The notes under the pieces are model-generated. The model was not told the origin of the DNA. It saw only the letters and a program-made list of their open reading frames with translations, and did not search any database. Below are positions 56,108-64,000 of a DNA stretch of 64,000 nt, in pieces (the first letter of the stretch is position 1; every line of letters starts with the position of its first letter). Made by a program: the position numbers and the translations under genes. Origin of the DNA: Lichenifustis flavocetrariae (GTDB taxonomy: Bacteria; Pseudomonadota; Alphaproteobacteria; Rhizobiales; Beijerinckiaceae); NCBI RefSeq assembly GCF_026130545.1, contig NZ_JAMOIM010000018.1, positions 62,001 to 126,000 on the forward strand. Direction: 5' to 3'.

Positions 56108-57937
56108 TCAGTGATTGTCGCGCGGGACACCCATCGATTGCGCGACGCGCTGGTATTTGACGGCCGGCTTCAGAACCATGCCCTCGTCGAATTGGTCGAC
56201 CATCGAGCGCTGGATTTCCTGCCAGGGGGTCTGATTACCGGCATATTTGAAGCCGCCGTGCGCGTGCAACACAGTCCGCCGCTCGTTCAGCTCGGCTTCC
56301 GAGATCATGATGTTGGCCGATCGCTTGTGCAGGTCGATCCGCACCCGGTCGCCGGTCTTTAGCAACGCCAAGCCGCCGCCGGCTGCCGCTTCGGGCGAAG
56401 CGTTGAGGATCGAAGGTGAGGCCGACGTGCCGGACTGGCGACCGTCACCAATGCATGGCAATGCGTGCACACCCTTCTTGATGAGAGCCGTCGGCGGTTG
56501 CATGTTCACGACCTCGGCGCCGCCCGGATAGCCGATGGGACCCGTGCCACGGATGAACAGCATGCAGTGCTCGTCGATTTCGAGCGACGGGTCGTCGATC
56601 CGGTGGTGGTAATCCTCCGGTCCCTCGAACACGATGGCGCGCCCCTCGAAAGCACCCGGATCGGTGGGGTTCGACAGGTAGCGCTTGGCGAATTCTTCCG
56701 AGATGACGCTCGTCTTCATCACGGCGTTGTCGAACAGGTTGCCCTTGAGGATGATGAAGCCGGCGTCCGTGCGCAGCGGCGTCTCGATGGGCGTGATCAC
56801 ATCGGGATCGCCGATCTTGCGGCCCTTGTTGTTTTGACCGATCGGCTTGCCGTTCACGGTCATCGCATTCTCGCGGATGTGACCCTTTTCCATCAGCTGC
56901 GCGATGACGGCCGGCACGCCGCCAGCACGATGGAATTCCTCGCCGAGATATTTGCCGGCGGGCTGCATGTTCACGAGCAGCGGGATCTTGTGGCCGATCG
57001 TTTCCCATTCCTCGATCTGCAACGGCACACCCGCGTGACGCGCGATGGCGTTGATGTGGATAGTGGCATTGGTTGAGCCACCAATCGCGGAATTGACGAC
57101 GATCGAATTCTCGATCGCCTCGCGGGTGATGATGTCGGACGGCTTCAGATCCTCCCAGACCATGTCGACGATCCGGCGACCGGTCTCGTAGGCGATCTGC
57201 CCCCGTTCCCGGTACGGCGCCGGAATCGCGGCGCAGCCCGGCAGCGTCATGCCGAGCGCTTCGGCCAGCGCATTCATGGTCGAGGCGGTGCCCATCGTGT
57301 TGCAATGGCCAACTGACGGCGCCGAGGAGGTCACGATCTCCATGAATTCTTCATAGTCGATGTTGCCAGCCGCGAGGTCCTCACGGCTTTTCCACACGAC
57401 GGTGCCGGAGCCCGTGCGCTCGTTGTTGTGCCAGCCATTCAGCATGGGGCCGCCACAGAGCACGATGGAGGGGATGTTCACGGTCGCGGCCGCCATGATG
57501 CAGGCCGGGGTGGTCTTGTCGCAACCGGTGGTCAGAACCACGCCGTCGAGCGGATAGCCATAGAGCGTTTCGACGAGACCAAGATAAGCGAGGTTACGGT
57601 CGAGCGCGGCGGTCGGCCGCTTGCCGGTTTCCTGGATCGGGTGGACCGGAAATTCCATCGGCACGCCGCCCATGGCGAGAATACCGTCGCGCACGCGCTT
57701 CGCGAGTTCCAGGTGGTGGCGATTGCAGGGTGACAAGTCGTTACCGGTCTGGGCGATGCCGATGATCGGCTTGCCGGAACGCAATTCACCCGGGGTCAGA
57801 CCAAAGTTCAGGTAGCGCTCGATGTAGAGCGCCGTCATGCCAGGGTTTTCGGGATTGTCGAACCACAATTGCGACCGAAGTTTGCGCTTGCCGGGTGTCG
57901 GAGCAGGCGGGCTCGCAGGGTCCATTTCGTGTGACAT
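56108..57937 (-). CDS. IlvD/Edd-family sugar-acid dehydratase (xylonate/arabinonate dehydratase type)
   Basis: A 609-residue iron-sulfur dehydratase that converts an aldonic acid to its 2-keto-3-deoxy form. Cysteines of the cluster are in [11 protein letters not shown] and [12 protein letters not shown], with another Cys at [19 protein letters not shown]. Sequence from [22 protein letters not shown] to GDGRQSG follows Caulobacter D-xylonate dehydratase XylD closely as I recall it, and length agrees (about 590). Substrate may be D-xylonate, L-arabinonate or D-galactonate. GGGAGG lies before ATG 57937. It stands alone, without other sugar genes beside it. Confidence 0.9.
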   Translation of the reverse strand: MSHEMDPASPPAPTPGKRKLRSQLWFDNPENPGMTALYIERYLNFGLTPGELRSGKPIIGIAQTGNDLSPCNRHHLELAKRVRDGILAMGGVPMEFPVHPIQETGKRPTAALDRNLAYLGLVETLYGYPLDGVVLTTGCDKTTPACIMAAATVNIPSIVLCGGPMLNGWHNNERTGSGTVVWKSREDLAAGNIDYEEFMEIVTSSAPSVGHCNTMGTASTMNALAEALGMTLPGCAAIPAPYRERGQIAYETGRRIVDMVWEDLKPSDIITREAIENSIVVNSAIGGSTNATIHINAIARHAGVPLQIEEWETIGHKIPLLVNMQPAGKYLGEEFHRAGGVPAVIAQLMEKGHIRENAMTVNGKPIGQNNKGRKIGDPDVITPIETPLRTDAGFIILKGNLFDNAVMKTSVISEEFAKRYLSNPTDPGAFEGRAIVFEGPEDYHHRIDDPSLEIDEHCMLFIRGTGPIGYPGGAEVVNMQPPTALIKKGVHALPCIGDGRQSGTSASPSILNASPEAAAGGGLALLKTGDRVRIDLHKRSANIMISEAELNERRTVLHAHGGFKYAGNQTPWQEIQRSMVDQFDEGMVLKPAVKYQRVAQSMGVPRDNH

Positions 57938-58109
57938 TGATCATCCTCCCGTGCATTCCGGCACGGACCTTCTTTAGAATCGCTGGCATGTTTGCGCCAG
58001 CCTGGATGGGAAATCAATTCACTTGGATAGGACTCACGTGCATCGTTCACGCCGCATTCAACGCGGTCCTTGCAAGAAGGCGCATGTCGACCAACAACGG
58101 AGCTCGACC

Positions 58110-58490
58110 ATGCTAAACATTCGCACATTCACCGCCATCGCCCTGCTTTGCGCCTCGACTTCGGCCTTCGCGCAGGCGACCGCGCCTGCCGCTCCGGCCC
58201 CTGCCCCGGCACCCGCCGCCGCTGCGCCGGCGACGCCTCCCGCAGCGTCAGACATGACCAAAGACGGCAAGCCGCGCATGAAGGTCGTCAGGGCGCAGTG
58301 TCGCGAAGAGGTCAAGGGCGAAAACTTGAAGGGCGACGCACGTCGTGAGGCCATGGGCGCCTGCATCGTCAAGCAGCGGCCCGACAAGGAGGCGCAGGTG
58401 AAGTGTTCGATGGACCCAAGCCTGAAAGGCATGGCCAAAAGTGCCCGTCACGACGTCATCAAGGCCTGCGTGGCCAAGGCCAAGGGCTGA
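58110..58490 (+). CDS. PsiF-repeat secreted protein
   Basis: A 126-residue protein with a signal peptide ending TSAFA, an Ala/Pro-rich spacer (about residues 22-50) and two PsiF-type repeats with the pattern C-x-x-E then LKGDARREAMGACI and C-x-x-D-x-x-LKGMAKSARHDVIKAC. PsiF is a phosphate-starvation-inducible protein of unknown function in E. coli. The four cysteines could form disulfides in the periplasm. GGAG stands about 10 bases before ATG 58110. Confidence 0.85.
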   Translation: MLNIRTFTAIALLCASTSAFAQATAPAAPAPAPAPAAAAPATPPAASDMTKDGKPRMKVVRAQCREEVKGENLKGDARREAMGACIVKQRPDKEAQVKCSMDPSLKGMAKSARHDVIKACVAKAKG

Positions 58491-58589
58491 AGACACCGCT
58501 TGGAGGCAGGCACGAGTTCCGCAAACGATGGAACTGGGGTCGCGGCTGGCTGTTTCGCTTAAGCTGTTAAGTCAGGAGTCGCGATCCCC

Positions 58590-59255
58590 ATGCTCGATGC
58601 AGTCATCTTCGATGTCGACGGCACACTCGTCGACTCCGTCGACTACCACGCAGAAGCCTGGAGCCGCGCCTTCGCGCATTTTGGATACGAGATCGATGCC
58701 GCCGCGATCCGGACGCAGATTGGCAAGGGCGGCGACCAGCTGCTGCCGGTCTTTCTCCCGACAACCGCAGTCGAGCGAGACGGCAAAGCGATCGAAGCCT
58801 ACCGGAAGGAACTCTTCGGCCGGGACTACCTCGACAAGGTCAGAGGGTTCCCTCAGGTCCGCGCCCTGTTCGATCGGCTCAAGGGTGATGGTAAGCTGAT
58901 CGCCCTCGCGTCCTCGGCCAAGGGCGAAGAACTGGATGCCTACAAGCAGGCGGCCGGCATCGCGGATTTCGACCTCGTGCAGAGCTCGTCCGACGACGTC
59001 GAAAAATCGAAACCGCATCCCGACATCTTTCAGGCGGCCCTCGATCGGCTGAAGCTTCCCGCGAAAACCTGCGTGGTCGTCGGCGACACTCCCTATGACG
59101 CCGAGGCGGCCCTGAAGGCCGGCCTCCGCACCACGGGCGTCCTCTGCGGCGGCTTTCCGGAGTTCGAAATCCGGGCGGGCGGTGCAAGCCAGATCTTCGA
59201 AGACCCCGCCGACATTCTCGACCACTACAAGCGCTGGATGGAAGACCTCGGCTGA
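58590..59255 (+). CDS. HAD-superfamily phosphatase (phosphoglycolate phosphatase/CbbY-like)
   Basis: A 221-residue HAD hydrolase of subfamily IA. Motif I is FDVDGTLVDS with nucleophile D8 and acid D10; motif II is the Ser in LIALASSAKG; motif III is K in EKSKPHPD; motif IV is GDTPYDAEAA. All catalytic residues are intact. A helical cap lies between residues 15 and 85. The substrate could be phosphoglycolate or a sugar phosphate. It is preceded by psiF-like on the same strand with 99 bases between, and followed by 204 bases without a gene before obgE. Confidence 0.88.
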   Translation: MLDAVIFDVDGTLVDSVDYHAEAWSRAFAHFGYEIDAAAIRTQIGKGGDQLLPVFLPTTAVERDGKAIEAYRKELFGRDYLDKVRGFPQVRALFDRLKGDGKLIALASSAKGEELDAYKQAAGIADFDLVQSSSDDVEKSKPHPDIFQAALDRLKLPAKTCVVVGDTPYDAEAALKAGLRTTGVLCGGFPEFEIRAGGASQIFEDPADILDHYKRWMEDLG

Positions 59256-59459
59256 TCGTCGACGATCATCTGTCCGAAGACACATCACTTTTCGCAGTCT
59301 TTCTACTCAACTGCCTTCATGCTCAGGAGGCCGCGATGCGGCTGTATCGAGCACGCGCAGAAGCGATTTCCCTCTCAGCCCCCTGCCCGCGATGGCGGCC
59401 CGGGATGAACACCGTTAGAGGACGCGAATTCCTGCGAGCGATAGGACATCGCTCGGCCG

Positions 59460-61443
<1,984 letters not shown>

Positions 61444-61447
<4 letters not shown>

Positions 61448-62112
61448 CGGGCGACGAGCCCCGTCCGGGCCAGCCGAAGTTCCGCGAAGCGCCCCAGATG
61501 GCCGCAGATTTCGACCATCACCCAATAGAACAGTGCCAGCAGAAACAATGCCTCGACGAAGGCGTAGGATTCGGAGCCGATGGCGCTCGTGACCATCGTC
61601 AGTTCCGGGACCGTGATGATGGACAGGACGGCGGTTTCCTTCAGCAGCAGGATCGTCATGTTCACCAAGGCCGGCATGACCAGAACGGCCATTTCGGGAA
61701 GGATGATCCGCCGAATGGTCTGCCATCCACTGAAGCCGACGCAGGCGGCGGCCTCGACATGGCCGGCCGGCACGCCATCGAAACCCGCGCGCAGGATCTC
61801 GCTATAATAGGCCGCCGCATAGCATGTGAGGCCCAAGACCCCGGCCGGGATCGGATCGAGCGAGAGGCCGATGAAGGGGCCGCCGAAATAGAGCAGGAAG
61901 AGCTGCACCAGGAAAGGCGTGCCGCGCAACAACTCTACTATGACGCCCAGCAGCACAGCCAATGGGGCCGGCCCATAGCGTCGGCCGAGCGCCACCAGGA
62001 AGCCGAGAGCAAGGCCGCAGAAGGCTCCGGCCGCCCAGATCATCAGCGTGGTGCCGGCCGCTTCGATCACCTCCGGCAGGTGTTGCGCGATGAACCCCAG
62101 GTCGAAGGTCAT
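61444..62112 (-). CDS. Amino-acid ABC transporter permease
   Basis: A 222-residue inner-membrane permease of the HisMQ/GlnP family with about five helices. The start is hydrophobic (TLMIWAAGAFCGLALGFLVALG), RGTPFLVQLFLLYFG is the family motif, and the EAA loop that docks the ATPase is visible as HVEAAACVGFSGWQTIRRIILPEM. It overlaps both the upstream permease and the downstream ATPase gene by four bases, so the three are translationally linked. It pairs with the other permease to form a heterodimer. Confidence 0.94.
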
Positions 62113-62750
62113 GCCCGCCCCCAGCGCAACCGGCGCTCCAACAGGCGGCCAAGCCCGGCCATGAGCCAGTTGATCGCAAGGTAGAGCCCACCGGCGGCCG
62201 CATAGAGATCGAGCGGCTTGTAGGTGCTCGATGCGAGGTCCTGCGCCATCCGGGTCAGTTCCACGACACCGACGACGGAGACGAGCGAGGAGGATTTCAG
62301 GATCATGATGGCTTCGCTCACCAGGGCCGGCAAGGTCAGTTTGAAGGCGATCGGCACGCGAATGCGCCAGAAGAGCTGGAACGGTCGGAAGCCCGCCATA
62401 TCGGCGGCCTCCACCACGCCGCGGGGGACACTGAGAAAACCGCCCCGCAGATTTTCCGCCTGATAGGCGGCGGTGCAGAGGGACAAACCCGCGACCGCCG
62501 CGACGACGCTCGGCACATTGAGGCCGAGCAGCGGCAAGAGATTGTAGATCAACAGGAGTTGCACCAGCAGCGGGACACCGCGGAAGAAGCTGACGAAAAC
62601 CCGCGACGGCATCGACAGGAGGAGGTTCGGCGACAACATGCCGGCCGATACCACCATGCCAAGCGTCAGCCCGATGACGATCGCGATCGCGCTGATCGCA
62701 ACGGTCAGACCCGAGGCCTTCACGAGGAGCAAGAATAACGTCCAGGACAC
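62109..62750 (-). CDS. Amino-acid ABC transporter permease
   Basis: A 213-residue permease of the same family, with FRGVPLLVQLLLIYNLLPLLG and the EAA loop VVEAADMAGFRPFQLFWRIRVPIAF. The start is GTG 62750; an in-frame TGA lies only two codons upstream, so no longer start exists in this frame. A strong AGGAGGAGG lies about 40 bases upstream, at the head of a 20-codon frame (62757-62819, from ATG 62819) in the same phase, which may be a leader peptide. Its end overlaps the next permease (ATGA). Confidence 0.92.
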   Translation of the reverse strand: MSWTLFLLLVKASGLTVAISAIAIVIGLTLGMVVSAGMLSPNLLLSMPSRVFVSFFRGVPLLVQLLLIYNLLPLLGLNVPSVVAAVAGLSLCTAAYQAENLRGGFLSVPRGVVEAADMAGFRPFQLFWRIRVPIAFKLTLPALVSEAIMILKSSSLVSVVGVVELTRMAQDLASSTYKPLDLYAAAGGLYLAINWLMAGLGRLLERRLRWGRA

Positions 62751-62854
62751 GTCGACTCAGGCCCTCGCCAAGCCGTACCGGCGAAGCACCTCCTCCTGAG
62801 TGTCACGATCGACACACATGATCAGGTCAGGCTCTGCTGCCCGGACATCATGTC

Positions 62855-63688
62855 TCAGAGGTTGGGCTCTGGCACCGCGTCCGGCGTGTCGAACGAGGCG
62901 CCGAACCACTTCTTTTGCAAGGCCGCGAGCCGACCGTCGGCCTTGATCTTGAGGATCGCGGCCTGCGCGGCATCGGTCAGGCTGGCGTGTTCCGCGTCTT
63001 TCGGCGCGATATAGCCGAAGTAGGACTTCGGCCCGAACGCCGGCTGCACAACCTCGAACGTGTCGGACCGCTGCTTCGCCACAAAGGCGATATTGGTCAG
63101 CGAATTGGCGACAGCCACGATGCGGCCGGCCGCGAGATCCGCATAGGCTTCGTTGTTGCCGACATATTCGCGGATCGTAACCTTGCCGGGCAGAGTCGCG
63201 ACGTAGGCCTGCAGTTGGGCGAGCTGCGACGAAGCCTTGCCGGCCCCGACCGTCTTGCCCGCGATATCGGCGGGTTTTTCTACCGATTTATCGTCCTTGC
63301 GCTTCAGCAATGCATCGGTGGCGTCGCCGATCGGCGGCAGGAAGCGATAGCGCGCCATGCGGGCCTTCGTGATCGTCGCCGGTCCGGCCACCATGTCGAA
63401 CTTGCCTGCTTCGAGACCCGGCAGCACACCTTCCCAGGGCAGCGCCACCCAGGTGATCTTGACCCCCATTTCCTTGCCAATCTCGTCGAACAGATCGACG
63501 TTGAGACCAACATGGGCGCCGGCATCAATAAAATCGAAGGGTGCAAAAGCTGTCTCGGTCCCGACTTTCAGCTCGCCGCTGGACTTTACACGCGCAAGGG
63601 CGTCCTCAGCACTTGCCGTCGCGACGGGCCCGAACAGCAAAGCCGCGCCCAGTGCCGCCGTGAATGCGAATTGACGCAGAAAGCTCAT
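62855..63688 (-). CDS. Periplasmic amino-acid-binding protein
   Basis: A 277-residue type II solute-binding protein of the SBP_bac_3 family. The signal peptide is residues 1-28 (to ATASA). The ligand-binding start GELKVGTETAFAPFDFID is the family signature, and the middle NNEAYADLAAGRIVAV forms the second lobe. Polar amino acids or opines are the usual ligands; which one is unknown. ATG 63688 has GGGAGAAG about seven bases upstream. First gene of the operon; a sigma-70-like promoter lies about 50 bases before it. Confidence 0.93.
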   Translation of the reverse strand: MSFLRQFAFTAALGAALLFGPVATASAEDALARVKSSGELKVGTETAFAPFDFIDAGAHVGLNVDLFDEIGKEMGVKITWVALPWEGVLPGLEAGKFDMVAGPATITKARMARYRFLPPIGDATDALLKRKDDKSVEKPADIAGKTVGAGKASSQLAQLQAYVATLPGKVTIREYVGNNEAYADLAAGRIVAVANSLTNIAFVAKQRSDTFEVVQPAFGPKSYFGYIAPKDAEHASLTDAAQAAILKIKADGRLAALQKKWFGASFDTPDAVPEPNL

Positions 63689-63736
63689 TCCGACTTCTCC
63701 CAGACCCGACGAGCAACGATTATTTTGCCTAGACAT

Positions 63737-63766
63737 ATTCCACGGCAAAGCGCCGCGTCTTGTCAA
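63737..63766 (-). promoter_or_regulatory. Sigma-70-like promoter of the amino-acid ABC operon
   Basis: On the minus strand a perfect TTGACA (63766-63761) is followed after 18 bases by TGGAAT (63742-63737), which matches four of six -10 positions. The expected start would leave a leader of about 40 bases before ATG 63688. This is the best -35/-10 pair I found in the window. Confidence 0.5.
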
Positions 63767-64000
63767 TCGAGCAAGCGACAGAAATCACAGCACGAACTGT
63801 AAGTGAGTTTGCGAGAACGACCAAAAAACGATCACTTGCCTAAGATGACTCCAAGACGGTCGAGCGCATTGCGAGGGGACAGGCGGATCCCGCAGTCCCG
63901 AAGCTATCGTCGACGGCACAAACAGAGATCGTGATCGCTACCGTTTTGCCCGCCTTCCTGCGGGTCCCATGGCTCGGCGCTCCACCTCCCCGCACGCCCC
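63767..64000. other. Gene-free right end of the window
   Basis: No frame here reads as a known protein on either strand. Short frames entering from the right edge on the minus strand end within 20-50 codons and show no recognisable sequence. A gene may start or end beyond the window. Confidence 0.4.

Overview
The window looks like a chromosomal stretch of an alphaproteobacterium, most likely in the Hyphomicrobiales (Rhizobiales). This is judged from high GC with strong GC3 codon bias, the synteny blocks NDUFA12 / DUF2155 / aat, dgt-argS-SPOR-nagZ, perM-hdaA-ppk-ppx and divergent rnd/aspS, and protein sequences that read like Caulobacter/rhizobial homologues. The genus cannot be settled by reading alone. 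I see no rRNA or tRNA gene, insertion sequence, CRISPR array or prophage.

Layout. 1-3.4 kb: the end of a molybdenum hydroxylase operon (FAD subunit tail, then a fused [2Fe-2S]/molybdopterin protein) and a YgaP-like membrane protein. 3.4-5.8 kb: a minus-strand sugar-acid operon (XylB-like aldose dehydrogenase, dgoK, dgoA). 5.9-8.2 kb: NDUFA12, a DUF2155 protein, aat and a doubtful hypothetical gene. 8.3-12.8 kb: guaA, an alpha-ketoglutaric semialdehyde dehydrogenase and an SMP-30/gluconolactonase. 12.8-19 kb: nagZ, SPOR protein, argS, dgt and divergent erpA. 19-23 kb: an OprB porin, a large AI-2E-type membrane protein and a single-domain response regulator. 23-30.6 kb: ppx, ppk, hdaA and perM facing purM-purN. 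30.6-34 kb: a short solitary hook-like flagellar protein and an MHYT-GGDEF-EAL protein. 34-43.9 kb: rnd, aspS, an ABC exporter, a metallo-beta-lactamase-fold protein, an M24 peptidase, an SDR and glycerate 2-kinase. 44-52.4 kb: a complete kdp locus, including two microproteins of 27 and 28 residues, a candidate KdpE operator and a palindromic repeat between kdpA and kdpB. 52.6-56 kb: two hypothetical genes, a DUF2945 protein in frame with an upstream LysR regulator, and an SDR lacking the YxxxK motif. 56-60.5 kb: an IlvD/Edd-type sugar-acid dehydratase, a PsiF-like protein, a HAD phosphatase and obgE. 60.6-63.8 kb: a polar amino-acid ABC transporter operon.

How genes work together. Several scattered loci fit oxidative aldose catabolism: OprB porin uptake, aldose 1-dehydrogenase, SMP-30 lactonase, XylD-like dehydratase, then either dgoK/dgoA (to pyruvate and glyceraldehyde 3-phosphate) or, with one missing dehydratase, the semialdehyde dehydrogenase (to 2-oxoglutarate). 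This is an inference from family membership, not from one operon.

I did not find a clearly unprecedented system. The observations most worth checking are the LysR/DUF2945 read-through, the kdp control region with its tandem 11-bp repeats and microproteins, the YxxxK-less SDR beside LysR, and the nagZ terminator that holds the stop codon in its loop.
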